Source: Nitrincola sp048264025 (GTDB lineage Bacteria > Pseudomonadota > Gammaproteobacteria > Pseudomonadales > Balneatricaceae). From it: a DNA stretch of 64,000 nucleotides. The DNA lies in assembly GCF_048264025.1 (NCBI RefSeq), contig NZ_JBLXDN010000018.1, positions 8,829 to 72,828 on the forward strand, given 5' to 3'. Positions 44,596-53,976 of the stretch are shown piece by piece. The translations under genes were made by a program, and so were the position numbers. Within the stretch, counting starts at the first letter, position 1. Every line of letters begins with the position of its first letter. The notes under the pieces were generated by a model, which did not search any database, was not told where the DNA came from, and was given only the letters and a program-made list of their open reading frames with translations.

Positions 44596-45624
44596 ATGAA
44601 TTTACATAATAAAGCTGTCACGTTACACGATATGAGCCTGCGCGATGGTATGCACGCCAAACGTCATCAAATCAGCCTGGAGCAGATGGTAACGATTGCA
44701 TCGGCCATGGATGTTGCTGGCATGCCGCTGATCGAAGTGACCCATGGCGATGGCCTGGGCGGCGCCTCATTAAACTACGGTTTTCCCGCCCACAGTGATG
44801 AGGAATACCTCAACGCCGTGGTTCCGAAAATGAAAAACGCCAAAATTTCTGCGCTGCTGCTGCCGGGGATCGGGACGGTTGATCACCTGAAAATGGCGAA
44901 AGACTGTGGTGTCAGCACCATTCGTGTTGCCACGCACTGTACGGAAGCGGATGTCTCTGAACAGCATATCGGTATGGCCGCCAAAATGGGTATGGATACC
45001 GTCGGCTTCTTGATGATGGCGCATATGATCAGTGCTGAAAAAGTGCTGGAGCAAGCACGCTTGATGGTCAGTTACGGCGCTAACTGCATCTATTGCACCG
45101 ATTCTGCCGGCTACATGCTGCCGGATGAAGTCAGCGAGAAGATTGCTCTGCTGCGGGCTGAGTTGCCCAAGAGCATCGAGATAGGCTTTCACGGCCACCA
45201 TAACATGGGCATGGCCATCGCCAACTCCCTGGCAGCTATTGAAGCGGGAGCTACTCGCATTGATGGCTCTGTTGCCGGGCTGGGTGCTGGCGCCGGAAAT
45301 ACGCCACTGGAAGTGCTGGTTGCGGTACTGGAACGCATGGGAGCTCAAACCGGTATCGATCTTTACCAGATTATGGATGTGGCCGAAGACCTGGTGGTCC
45401 CGATGATGGACCAACCGATCCGGGTTGACCGTGATTCGCTGACACTGGGCTATGCCGGTGTGTACAGCTCATTTCTGCTGTTCGCACAGCGTGCCGAGAA
45501 AAAATACGGCATTCAGGCGCGAGACATCCTGGTGGAATTGGGTCGCCGAGGCACAGTGGGCGGACAGGAAGACATGATTGAAGACCTGGCACTGACCATG
45601 GCAAAACAGAAGGGGTTAATTTGA
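44596..45624 (+). CDS. dmpG: 4-hydroxy-2-oxovalerate aldolase DmpG
   Basis: The 342-residue DRE-TIM metallo-aldolase has the LRDGMHAKRHQ active-site loop and HGHHNMGMA metal-binding motif. It cleaves 4-hydroxy-2-oxovalerate to pyruvate and acetaldehyde and passes acetaldehyde to DmpF. Its stop overlaps the dmpH start by one base (TGATG). Confidence 0.95.
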   Translation: MNLHNKAVTLHDMSLRDGMHAKRHQISLEQMVTIASAMDVAGMPLIEVTHGDGLGGASLNYGFPAHSDEEYLNAVVPKMKNAKISALLLPGIGTVDHLKMAKDCGVSTIRVATHCTEADVSEQHIGMAAKMGMDTVGFLMMAHMISAEKVLEQARLMVSYGANCIYCTDSAGYMLPDEVSEKIALLRAELPKSIEIGFHGHHNMGMAIANSLAAIEAGATRIDGSVAGLGAGAGNTPLEVLVAVLERMGAQTGIDLYQIMDVAEDLVVPMMDQPIRVDRDSLTLGYAGVYSSFLLFAQRAEKKYGIQARDILVELGRRGTVGGQEDMIEDLALTMAKQKGLI

Positions 45625-46415
45625 TGGGTAATTTAACACGTACAGAAATTGAACAGCTGGCAACCTATTGTGAAGACGCTGAGCTCAAGGCCTATGAGAT
45701 CACCAAGGTGACAGACCAGTATCCGCATATGACCTACGAAGATGCCTTTGATGTGCAGTGGGAAGTGCGCAAGCGCAAAGAGGCGCGTGGCCACAAGATT
45801 GTGGGCATGAAAATGGGCCTGACATCCTGGGCAAAAATGGCACAGATGGGAGTAGAGCAGCCCTGTTACGGCTATCTGGCCGATTATTTCAGTGTGCCTG
45901 AGGGTGGCGAGATCAAAATGGATGAATTGATTCATCCGAAAATTGAAGCCGAAATTGCCTTTGTCACCAAAGCCCCGTTGAAAGGCCCAGGTGTGCATAT
46001 CGGTGATGTGATGCGCGCGACCGACTTCATCATCCCGGCGGTGGAAGTGATTGACTCCCGCTACAAGGATTTCAAGTTCGACCTTAAAAGCGTGATCGCC
46101 GATAACTCCAGTTCAACACGTTTTATCACCGGTGGTCGTATGGCGCGTCTGGAAGATGTAGACGTGACAACACTGGGTGTGGTGATGGAGATCAACGGCG
46201 AGGTGGTCGCTACTGGCGCAGGTGCAGCGGTGCTCGGTCATCCGGCCGCCTCGGTGGCGATGCTGGCAAATATGCTGGGTGAGCGAGGTGAAGAGATACC
46301 GGCTGGCACTTTCATTATGACGGGTGGGATTACTGCAGCTGTCACTGTGAATCGGGGCGATTCCATAACCGTTCGTTATCAGGATCTTGGATCGATATCG
46401 GCAAGGTTTATTTAA
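45624..46415 (+). CDS. dmpH: 2-oxo-3-hexenedioate (4-oxalocrotonate) decarboxylase DmpH
   Basis: The 263-residue decarboxylase is a paralogue of the hydratase DmpE (IEAEIAFVTKAPL; EVIDSRYKDF). It decarboxylates the oxalocrotonate product, joining the two branches of the pathway. ATG 45624 overlaps the aldolase stop codon; an in-frame TTG one codon earlier is less likely. Confidence 0.94.
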   Translation: MGNLTRTEIEQLATYCEDAELKAYEITKVTDQYPHMTYEDAFDVQWEVRKRKEARGHKIVGMKMGLTSWAKMAQMGVEQPCYGYLADYFSVPEGGEIKMDELIHPKIEAEIAFVTKAPLKGPGVHIGDVMRATDFIIPAVEVIDSRYKDFKFDLKSVIADNSSSTRFITGGRMARLEDVDVTTLGVVMEINGEVVATGAGAAVLGHPAASVAMLANMLGERGEEIPAGTFIMTGGITAAVTVNRGDSITVRYQDLGSISARFI

Positions 46416-46501
46416 TATATTTCATGCAATTAATTCTAATTATTAAAGTTAAAGATTAACTAAAGTTTAACTAAAAAATAACTCTAAAAAAGGTAGTACC
46501 T

Positions 46502-47317
46502 ATGTCTATGAAAAAAATAGTGTCGCTGGCTGCTATGGTATCGCTGGCCCCCCTTGCGCTGCAAGCCGGTCAGTATGTCCCCGGGATCGAGGGGGTTAAG
46601 TCCGCGGTCGTGCCACCTCCGGGTGTTTACTACCGTGGCTATGCGGTGCATTACGATGCCAGTAACGCTGATGGCCTGCCACCTGATAGCAGTGTGAAAG
46701 TGGATGCACTGGCGCACCGTTTTATCTGGGTCACCGAAACCGAAGTGCTGGGTGGTAACCTGGGCTTTGAGGCCATACTGCCGATGGTAAGAACCGACCT
46801 GGATATCGGAAACGGTATAGTGCGTGACAAACAAACCGGGCTGGGCGATCTGTTTGTCGGCTCTCTGATCGGTTGGCATGGGGAGCGTTGGGATGCTGTT
46901 GCTGCAGCAGGCATCTGGAATGCGACGGGGAAAAGCAGTGAACCGGCCGATCCGGGTTTTGGTTACACTGAAGTGATGCTGACGTTGGGAGGGAATGTCT
47001 ACCTTACTGAAGCCAAGGATGTGTCTTTATCCTTGCTGTCCCGTTATGAAATTGCCGACAAAAGCTCAGTGAACGACGAGCTGGTCGTGGAGTGGGGTCT
47101 GGGTAAGAGCTACGGCCTGATGGATCTGGGGTTGGTAGGATACAGCCGTTGGGATGTTGACGGAGGCGATGCTGAGACTCACGCCGCTGGGGTGTCTGCT
47201 GGCTATTTCTGGCCGCAGATCATGATGGGTGTGGATGCAGGCATCTATAAAGAACATAGTGTTAGAGAAGGTTTTGAAGGCACTAAGTTTCGTGTCGCAC
47301 TGACCAAAGTTTTTTGA
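46502..47317 (+). CDS. Outer-membrane protein of the phenol MetA-pathway family
   Basis: The 271-residue protein begins with a signal peptide (cleavage near LALQAG) and continues as a beta-strand-rich chain resembling the 'MetA-pathway of phenol degradation' outer-membrane family. Such proteins are thought to form channels for aromatic substrates. It sits between dmpH and dmpI, a place where CF600 has no gene. An 86-bp AT-rich gap precedes it, so it may have its own promoter. Confidence 0.82.
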   Translation: MSMKKIVSLAAMVSLAPLALQAGQYVPGIEGVKSAVVPPPGVYYRGYAVHYDASNADGLPPDSSVKVDALAHRFIWVTETEVLGGNLGFEAILPMVRTDLDIGNGIVRDKQTGLGDLFVGSLIGWHGERWDAVAAAGIWNATGKSSEPADPGFGYTEVMLTLGGNVYLTEAKDVSLSLLSRYEIADKSSVNDELVVEWGLGKSYGLMDLGLVGYSRWDVDGGDAETHAAGVSAGYFWPQIMMGVDAGIYKEHSVREGFEGTKFRVALTKVF

Positions 47318-47338
47318 TCTGGTAGCCTGGAGGCTGTT

Positions 47339-47530
47339 ATGCCGATTGCTCAGCTTTATATACTGGAAGGGCGCAGTGATGCGCAAAAAGAGCGCTTGAT
47401 CGAGGAGGTCACAGCCGCGATGGTGCGTTCGCTGGATGCACCACAGCAGGCGGTTAGAGTGATGATTACCGAAATGCCTAAGCAGCATTTTGGTATTGCG
47501 GGTCAATCCGCTAAAAAGCTCGGGCGCTAA
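47339..47530 (+). CDS. dmpI: 4-oxalocrotonate tautomerase DmpI
   Basis: The 63-residue enzyme has the catalytic N-terminal proline (Pro1 after removal of Met) and the VRVMITE core with the catalytic arginine. It converts the enol form of 4-oxalocrotonate to its keto form for DmpH. It is the last gene of the operon. Confidence 0.94.
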   Translation: MPIAQLYILEGRSDAQKERLIEEVTAAMVRSLDAPQQAVRVMITEMPKQHFGIAGQSAKKLGR

Positions 47531-47548
47531 AGATCACTTCAGGAAACC

Positions 47549-47581
47549 CTGCTGACCGTTTGTTCCCCTTACGGTCAGCAG
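47549..47581. terminator. Bidirectional terminator hairpin between dmpI and dmpR
   Basis: CTGCTGACCGT (47549-47559) pairs perfectly with ACGGTCAGCAG (47571-47581). It lies between the convergent dmpI and dmpR genes and is not a copy of the GGGTACTGACCCC repeat. Confidence 0.75.
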
Positions 47582-47596
47582 TTTACTGCTATTTGC

Positions 47597-49321
47597 TTAC
47601 TTCTTTTCTGCTTCGCCGTTAGCGCTTTCATCCTGACGTTTTAACCGGTAGGCCAGTGCAGGGCGGCTTAAACCTAACAAGCGTGCCGCCGCTGAAATAT
47701 TACCTTCTGCCTTTTCAGTTGCCTTATTAATCAAGGCCGTTTCCAGATCACTGATGCTGATTTCATTGTAAAGAATCTGGTCCGTCAGAGAAGCCAGCAA
47801 TAGTTCATTGGGCGTGTGGCTTTCCAACTGACCTGAGGACTGATTTAACTTGCGCGTTTTAGGATCAACCGAGGGAGTTTGACTCCAGCCGGCATTAAAC
47901 AGGTTTTGCTCGGTAATTGAGCTACTTTCATCGGTCAGAATAATACCGCGCTCTATCGCGTTTTCCAGTTCACGGATATTCCCCGGCCAGTCATAGCCAT
48001 GCAAGGCCGCCATAGCCCGGTCTGTAAACCCCAGGGTGACTTTGCGGTATTGTTTTTCGTAGCGTTTACGGAAATGCTCTGCCAACAAGGCAATATCATT
48101 TTGCCGCTCACGCAACGCCGGAATTACCACCATATAGGCATTGATACGATAGAAGAGATCGGCACGAAAACGTCCGGCTTTTACGGCGGCCGCCAGATCT
48201 TCGTTTGTCGCTGCGACTATGCGTACATCGATCGAGCGGGTGTGATCGTCACCCACGCGCTCCAACTCACCTTCCTGAATGACACGTAGCAACGCCGCCT
48301 GGGCTCTGGGTGAGAGTTCAATCACTTCATCAAGAAAAATGGTGCCACCATCGGCGCGCTCGAAGCGACCTTTACGCGATTGCGTAGCGCCGGTATAAGC
48401 GCCTTTTTCAACACCAAAGAGTTCCGATTCGATCAGCTCAGGGGGGATGGCAGCACAGTTTACCGCCACGAAGGGACCGTCTTTGCGCGTACTCATGCTA
48501 TGGACACGGCGTGCCAACACTTCCTTGCCGGTACCGGTTTCACCAATTAACAGCATGGTGACATCGGCATTGGCACCACGGTCAATCATCTCCAGGGCGC
48601 TGGTAAATGGCGGTGCTTCGCCCAGGGCTTTGGGCACATCTTCCGGGTAGCCGAGCGTTTGTTCAAGATCGGCAATGCGTGATTGCAGTTCGTAAAGCTC
48701 ATCAATTAACGGCGCTTCACGGAAAAAATGGCTAAAGTCTTCGTGATCTGGCCACTCGGTAGCGACTTTACCGATGATGCGGCATTGATGGTCGCCCTGA
48801 CCGCGGCATTCGACCTCTCTGAACTGGATATCCAGGCCGGTGAAATGGCTGGAATAAGCACAGGCATAGCCTAACAGCATCCAGCAAGCGGGTTCATTCA
48901 GCTGGCCTAAGGACATCCTGCAGATTTCAACTTCAAATGAATCGACCCATTCAAACTCGGCATAGAAATGCTTTTTGTCAGGATCGTACTCAAGTACCAG
49001 TGGGATCACTTTGACCATGCCACGCAGGCAATGCAGCTGAGGGCCGGTGAGAAAGGCCTGGTCGGGGGTAGCATCGGGATTGAGTTTACGGGCCAGTTCA
49101 GCATCACGCATGCCGGAGTAGTAGCCAAGGCGCATAAAAAAGCCCTTGCCACGCTCCATACCCATGGAGGTAATAATCTCTTTCCTGAAGCTGGAAAGCG
49201 CACCCAGCCCCATCAATACCGTCCGCTGTTCAGCCAGCCAGATTTTGCCTTCCTCAGGCTTAAATTGCAGCTTGTCCAGCAGATACTTCAGATCCGGAAA
49301 TTGCAAATGAGCGTCAGACAC
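47597..49321 (-). CDS. dmpR: Phenol-responsive sigma-54 activator (DmpR/MopR type)
   Basis: The 574-residue protein starts at GTG 49321 with AGGTG upstream. Domains in order are the XylR-type aromatic sensor, the V4R part with zinc site, a B-linker, the AAA+ ATPase (GETGTGKE 260-267; GAYTGA 307-312; Walker B IFLDE) and a Fis-type helix-turn-helix (GNISAAARLLGLSRPALAYRL). Compared with MopR, the phenol contacts H106/W134 appear as H97/W125 and the zinc ligands C155/E178/C181/C189 as C146/E169/C172/C180. The sensor should therefore respond to phenol or cresols and drive the sigma-54 promoter at 34397. Confidence 0.95.
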   Translation of the reverse strand: MSDAHLQFPDLKYLLDKLQFKPEEGKIWLAEQRTVLMGLGALSSFRKEIITSMGMERGKGFFMRLGYYSGMRDAELARKLNPDATPDQAFLTGPQLHCLRGMVKVIPLVLEYDPDKKHFYAEFEWVDSFEVEICRMSLGQLNEPACWMLLGYACAYSSHFTGLDIQFREVECRGQGDHQCRIIGKVATEWPDHEDFSHFFREAPLIDELYELQSRIADLEQTLGYPEDVPKALGEAPPFTSALEMIDRGANADVTMLLIGETGTGKEVLARRVHSMSTRKDGPFVAVNCAAIPPELIESELFGVEKGAYTGATQSRKGRFERADGGTIFLDEVIELSPRAQAALLRVIQEGELERVGDDHTRSIDVRIVAATNEDLAAAVKAGRFRADLFYRINAYMVVIPALRERQNDIALLAEHFRKRYEKQYRKVTLGFTDRAMAALHGYDWPGNIRELENAIERGIILTDESSSITEQNLFNAGWSQTPSVDPKTRKLNQSSGQLESHTPNELLLASLTDQILYNEISISDLETALINKATEKAEGNISAAARLLGLSRPALAYRLKRQDESANGEAEKK

Positions 49322-49646
49322 ATTACACCTGAAATTTTGTATTTATTATAACTGTGTAGCTTAACCGAACTGGCTAATGAAAAAAGGGGTCAGTACCCTT
49401 TTATTCAGAAATAAAAGGGTACTGACCCCTTTTTGCTGAACCAAATTCAGCAACAGCCGTATGAAGAAGTATCAATGAATGAGAAGGGGCTTATGTTGTT
49501 CAAAGTAGGCAGCGCCATAACGCCAGTAAGGCTTCTGATGCTGCTTATCTTATGCTTGTGCCTACCATGACTTAAACATACTATGTTATACAACCTGGAT
49601 AGGTTATAACCTTCTCATAACTGAATGCTGAAAAGGGTGCTACTCG
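49322..49646. other. Intergenic region with dmpR promoter, repeat copy 9 and a folded segment
   Basis: TATAAT on the minus strand (49350-49345) is a likely -10 box for dmpR. Repeat copy 9 fills 49380-49434. Bases 49505-49565 are closed by GTAGGCA/TGCCTAC arms and could fold. A 31-codon hydrophobic reading frame (ATG 49475, stop 49568-49570) spans it, without a strong ribosome site. An imperfect inverted repeat near 49586-49611 (GTTATACAACC...GGTTATAAC) lies before the hydroxyacid dehydrogenase gene. Confidence 0.5.
49380..49434. repeat. GGGTACTGACCCC repeat, copy 9 (paired)
   Basis: A regular paired copy (AAAAAAGGGGTCAGTACCC and its inverse) lies upstream of dmpR. Together with copy 8 it brackets the whole phenol regulon. 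Confidence 0.8.
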
Positions 49647-50600
49647 ATGAATAAGATAGATGTGCTGGTTGTGTGGCCTAATCGTCCTGAGCAGATGAAG
49701 CAGTTGGATGAAACCTATCATCTGCATCGTTTGGATCAGGCTGCTGATCCGGATGCGTTGCTGGATGCCGTTGGATCGCGTATTCGTGCGGTGGTGACAT
49801 CGCATGGCGGCGGTTTTAGCGCCGATCTGCTGGCTCGTCTGCCTAATCTTGAAATTGTTGCCTCCTCAGGTGTCGGCATAGATAGCCTTTGTGTCGAAGC
49901 CTGCCGGCAACGTGGCATTCCGGTGACCCATACGCCAGATGTACTCAATGCTGATGTAGCGGATATGGGGATGCTGTTGCTGCTGGCTACACTGCGCAGG
50001 CTGTTGCCAGGCGAGCGCTGGATTCGCGAAGGCCATTGGCGAAACCAGGGAATGATGCCGCTGAATACGTCGGTGCAGGGTAAGCGTTTGGGTATAGTGG
50101 GTTTTGGACGAATTGGTAAAGCCGTGGCTGTTCGTGCCGAGGCGTTTGGTATGCAAATTTGTTATTACGGACGTCATGCCCAGCCGCAGGTTGCCTACCC
50201 TTGGTACGCTGACCTGATTCAGCTGGCGCAAGACTGTGATGTTTTGCTGTTAACAGTACCGGCCAACAGTGAAACTCACCGGCTGATTAATGCGGAGGTG
50301 TTAACTGCTTTGGGCCCTCAGGGTTATCTGATCAACATTGCGCGTGGAGCGGTGGTGGATGAAAGCGCGCTTATAGAAGCACTTCAGCAGGGCCGAATTG
50401 CAGGTGCCGGGTTAGATGTTTTCGTGGAGGAGCCTAATGTGCCGGATGCCTTATTGGCGTTGGATAATGTTGTGCTACAGCCACATTGTGCCAGCGGTAC
50501 AGTCGAAACACGTGGCGCTATGGCACAGTTGGTAGTGGATAATCTGGCCGCGCATTTTTCTGGCAGAGCGCTGCTGACTCCGGTAAAGAAGCTGGACTGA
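49647..50600 (+). CDS. 2-hydroxyacid dehydrogenase (D-isomer specific)
   Basis: The 317-residue protein has the NAD(P)-binding GFGRIGKAV, the substrate Arg in NIARGAVVDE, the Glu in DVFVEEP and the catalytic His in LQPHCASGT. It probably reduces glyoxylate, hydroxypyruvate or a related 2-oxoacid. It is convergent with the sugar-acid genes, so a link to that pathway is likely but not certain. Confidence 0.88.
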   Translation: MNKIDVLVVWPNRPEQMKQLDETYHLHRLDQAADPDALLDAVGSRIRAVVTSHGGGFSADLLARLPNLEIVASSGVGIDSLCVEACRQRGIPVTHTPDVLNADVADMGMLLLLATLRRLLPGERWIREGHWRNQGMMPLNTSVQGKRLGIVGFGRIGKAVAVRAEAFGMQICYYGRHAQPQVAYPWYADLIQLAQDCDVLLLTVPANSETHRLINAEVLTALGPQGYLINIARGAVVDESALIEALQQGRIAGAGLDVFVEEPNVPDALLALDNVVLQPHCASGTVETRGAMAQLVVDNLAAHFSGRALLTPVKKLD

Positions 50601-50621
50601 ATCCTCAATACCAGGCTCGGT

Positions 50622-51572
50622 TTACACCCAGCCCAGGTGCTCAAGGGTATACAGGCCCGCGGTCACGGTCAGAATGGATAACACGGTACTTAAGGCAATG
50701 ATATTGGCGGCCAGGCGGGCATCGCCCCCGGCGGCTTTGGCCATCACATAGCTTATGGCGGCTGTTGGGCTGGCCAGAAACAAGAAGAGTATGCCCAGTT
50801 CTCGTCCGCTGAAGCCCAGCATCCAGCCAATCCCTGTAAACAGGAGAGGCAGCAGAATCAATTTAAGCAGACTCGCACTCAAGGCGGTTTTTCCGGATTT
50901 GAGCAAGGACTCGATTGACAGGCTGCCACCGATACAGATCAACGCGATAGGCAAGGTCATTGAAGCAATATATTCAGCTGATGTCATCATCCATTCAGGT
51001 ATATAAAGCTGCACATAAGAGGCCAGCAAGGCCAGGAATACACTGATGATCAGTGGATTTCGCAGTATGCCCTTGGCAATGGATTTCACGCTCACGCTAA
51101 TCAGAGGGCTATAAACTGAGAGTACGATGGTGGAGAGAATATTGAACAGGATGATGGCCAGCCCGGAAAGAATACTGCCTATCGCCAGGCCATAATCACC
51201 ATACTGATTGACCGCCAGTGCCAGACCGACGATACCGCAGTTACCGCGAAAAGCACCTTGTACATACACACCTCTATCCTGAAGGGGGATGCGTTTTAGT
51301 GCCCAGAGCCAGGCCAGTGCAAAGCTGGCCAGAGTCGCCACTGAAAAAAACACAATCAAATCCGGTTTCAGTGCTGTGTTCAGGTCGGTTTTAATAATAC
51401 CGATAAACAGCAGGAGTGGCATGGTCAGGCGGAAAGTCAGATTAGATGCCGTGTTAATGAATGGCTCATCTATGATATTCGTTCTTCTCAGCAGCAGGCC
51501 GACAATCACCATAATGAACACTGGACCCGTGACTGCCAGTATCTGCAACACCAGGTCCAGTTGGTTACTCAT
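50622..51572 (-). CDS. AEC-family transporter (auxin efflux carrier-like)
   Basis: The 316-residue protein has about ten membrane segments and the family halves with inverted symmetry (RGNCGIVGLALA; ICIGGSLS). AEC carriers are secondary transporters for organic acids such as malonate or malate. It lies 9 bp after the aldehyde dehydrogenase gene and is probably its operon partner. Confidence 0.87.
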   Translation of the reverse strand: MSNQLDLVLQILAVTGPVFIMVIVGLLLRRTNIIDEPFINTASNLTFRLTMPLLLFIGIIKTDLNTALKPDLIVFFSVATLASFALAWLWALKRIPLQDRGVYVQGAFRGNCGIVGLALAVNQYGDYGLAIGSILSGLAIILFNILSTIVLSVYSPLISVSVKSIAKGILRNPLIISVFLALLASYVQLYIPEWMMTSAEYIASMTLPIALICIGGSLSIESLLKSGKTALSASLLKLILLPLLFTGIGWMLGFSGRELGILFLFLASPTAAISYVMAKAAGGDARLAANIIALSTVLSILTVTAGLYTLEHLGWV

Positions 51573-51581
51573 TTGCGGCTC

Positions 51582-53114
51582 CTAGTTGTTAGTCTGTAGT
51601 GCTTCAGGCAGAAGGGCATCAGGCATATCCTGATAGCATACTGGGCGCAGGAAGCGATAAATTGCGGCACTGCCGACCGAAGTGGTGCGACTGTCAGATG
51701 TAGCCGGGAAGGGGCCACCGTGAACCATGGCATGACAGACCTCTACACCCGTAGGGTAGCCATTGCATAAAATGCGGCCGACCTTTCGTTCCAGTGCAGT
51801 CACCAAGGGTTTGGACAGTGCGATATCAGCCTGATCTAACTGCAGGGTTGCGGTCAATTGACCTTCCAGATGTTGGACTAGCTGCAGGTACTCATCCACC
51901 GACTGGCAACGAATAATCAGCGAGCAGGCACCAAAAATCTCTGTATTCAGGCTTTCATCATCCATGAAGGCGGCTGCACTGGTAGTATACAAATGGGCTT
52001 GGCACTGGTTTTCGCTCTGGGCGGCGGGGCCGGAGCAGAGATGACGAACCTGCGGATGCTTCTGCAACTGCTGCACACCCAGGCTGTAGGCCTGATGAAT
52101 ACCAGGCGTCAGCATGGTCTGAGCTGACGCGGTATCTATCACTTCCGTGGCGCGGGCAATAAAACGCCTCAGGCCATTACCTTCAACGGCGATTACCAGT
52201 CCTGGATTAGTACAGAACTGCCCTGCACCCATAATCAAGGAGGCGACAAAGCCTTCAGCCATCGACTCAGGCCGTTGTTCAAGGGCGGCTGGCATGAGGA
52301 AAACCGGATTGATACTGCTCATTTCGGCATAGACAGGAATCGGTTCGGGACGGTTGGCAGCCACTTGCATCAAAGCAATGCCACCTGTGCGTGAACCGGT
52401 AAACCCGATTGCTTTGATCAGGGGGTGCTGAACCAGGCTCACACCAATCGCATTGCCTTGACCATAGAGCAGTGAAAAAACGCCTTCTGGTAGTTTGGCC
52501 TTGGCAACTGCAGCCTGAATAGCGCGGCCTACCAGCTCCGATGTGCCTGGATGAGCCGGATGCGCTTTAACGATTACAGGACAGCCCGCTGCAAGTGCGG
52601 ATGCGGTATCACCACCAGCAACAGAGAAGGCCAGTGGGAAGTTACTGGCGCCGAACACAACAACCGGGCCGAGCGGGATCTGGCGCATTCTCAGGTCGGA
52701 TCGTGGTGGTGTGCGTTCTGGCATGGCCGGGTCGATACGAACCCCTTGCCATTCGCCATCTCTTACCACTGAAGCAAACAGGCGTAGCTGATTTATGGTC
52801 CTGCCGCGTTCACCTTCAATTCTGGCGCGAGGCAGACCGGATTCGAGCATGGCACGTTCGACGAGTGGATCTCCGAGAGCCAATATCTCTTCAGCGATCA
52901 GTTCCAGAAAGTTTGCACGTACGTCGAGTGACGTCTCGCGAAAAGTATCAAACGCGTCCTGAGCCAATCCCGCCGCAAAATTGATCTCCTGCTCACCAGC
53001 ACCAAAGTAAGCTGGTTCAATCTGTTCGTTGGTTGCCGGATTAATACCAAAAATTGATTCCTGCTCACCCTTGACCGATCGTGAACCTATCAGCATTTCG
53101 CCTTTAATGATCAT
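51582..53114 (-). CDS. Alpha-ketoglutarate semialdehyde dehydrogenase-type aldehyde dehydrogenase
   Basis: The 510-residue NADP-type aldehyde dehydrogenase starts at ATG 53114 behind GGAG (an in-frame ATG four codons earlier is weaker). The catalytic Glu is in YAEMSSINPVFL and the Cys in GAGQFCTNPGLV, typical of the KGSADH clade. Members oxidise 2,5-dioxopentanoate to 2-oxoglutarate, the step after KdgD in glucarate and galactarate breakdown. The kdgD-like and regulator genes lie upstream on the same strand. Confidence 0.9.
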   Translation of the reverse strand: MIIKGEMLIGSRSVKGEQESIFGINPATNEQIEPAYFGAGEQEINFAAGLAQDAFDTFRETSLDVRANFLELIAEEILALGDPLVERAMLESGLPRARIEGERGRTINQLRLFASVVRDGEWQGVRIDPAMPERTPPRSDLRMRQIPLGPVVVFGASNFPLAFSVAGGDTASALAAGCPVIVKAHPAHPGTSELVGRAIQAAVAKAKLPEGVFSLLYGQGNAIGVSLVQHPLIKAIGFTGSRTGGIALMQVAANRPEPIPVYAEMSSINPVFLMPAALEQRPESMAEGFVASLIMGAGQFCTNPGLVIAVEGNGLRRFIARATEVIDTASAQTMLTPGIHQAYSLGVQQLQKHPQVRHLCSGPAAQSENQCQAHLYTTSAAAFMDDESLNTEIFGACSLIIRCQSVDEYLQLVQHLEGQLTATLQLDQADIALSKPLVTALERKVGRILCNGYPTGVEVCHAMVHGGPFPATSDSRTTSVGSAAIYRFLRPVCYQDMPDALLPEALQTNN

Positions 53115-53214
53115 AACTATCTCCAATAACGAGGTGTGACTGCCGACCAGAAGGTCAGCAGGTCTATTGCATTGCGACGCCGCTCTCGACTAGAGCGAGT
53201 CTCTGCTGGGAAGA

Positions 53215-53976
53215 TCAGTCATCAAATGCAGCCGTTGACCGATACTTCTCATACAGATGGTGCGCACGGTAAAGGTGCTTGTGCATCGCTTTGCGGGCGG
53301 CTTCTGGATCTTTGGCGCGTATTGCATCGAGTATTTCGTGATGCTCTTCACGGATACGTGCGAGATACACCTCGGTGGCGGCCTGATCCAGATTGGTGTT
53401 TACAATGTTCGCTCTGGGGATAATGCTTTTATTGAATTGCTCGTAGAACTGGCGGAAAAAAGGATTCTTCGTTGCTGTGGCGATGCCATAGTGAAACTGG
53501 TAATCCTCATTTCTGGCCAACTCACCTTTGACCAGTGCTTGGTCAAACGCGTGCAGACTCGCTTCGAGCAATTCAATATCCTGATCATCGCGACGCAGTG
53601 CGGCAAGTTCTGCTGCACTGGTTTCGAAGGTTATTCTCAGTTCGAGAATATGCAGAATATCTTCAACGGCTGTCGGGTTGATAGTATAGGCATAGAGTGT
53701 CTCGGCTGGTTGATTACGAATCACTGTGGTGCCGACACCACGTCGCGTTTCCACCAGACCCAAAGACTTCAATTGAGTAATCGCCTCACGAATGACTGTG
53801 CGGCTGACACCAAACATATCGCACAGCGCATTTTCTGTCGGTAGCTTTGCCCCTACAGCAATGTGATTCTGTGTGATCATAGCCTCCAGCCGAGAGGCAA
53901 CAGTGATTGCCAGGCTTTCAGAGCGAGCAACGCGCTCAACCTGAAAAGGGGCTAGGGGTACGGTTTTATTACTCAT
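53215..53976 (-). CDS. FadR-type GntR transcriptional regulator
   Basis: The 253-residue protein has an N-terminal winged helix (GAKLPTENALCDMFGVSRTVIREAITQLKSLGLVETRRGVGT) and an all-helical FCD ligand domain. It lies between the KdgD-like and aldehyde dehydrogenase genes. It probably represses the sugar-acid genes by binding the duplicated 17-bp site between kdgD and the TctCBA operon. Confidence 0.92.
   Translation of the reverse strand: MSNKTVPLAPFQVERVARSESLAITVASRLEAMITQNHIAVGAKLPTENALCDMFGVSRTVIREAITQLKSLGLVETRRGVGTTVIRNQPAETLYAYTINPTAVEDILHILELRITFETSAAELAALRRDDQDIELLEASLHAFDQALVKGELARNEDYQFHYGIATATKNPFFRQFYEQFNKSIIPRANIVNTNLDQAATEVYLARIREEHHEILDAIRAKDPEAARKAMHKHLYRAHHLYEKYRSTAAFDD

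Noticed and set aside
46485..46501. AAAAAAGGTAGTACC before the outer-membrane gene as an eleventh repeat copy
   Set aside because: It lacks the GGGTACTGACCCC core and is better explained as a ribosome-binding region.
49577..49593. A third FadR-type operator upstream of the hydroxyacid dehydrogenase gene
   Set aside because: Only about 11 of 17 positions match, which is not enough in AT-rich DNA.
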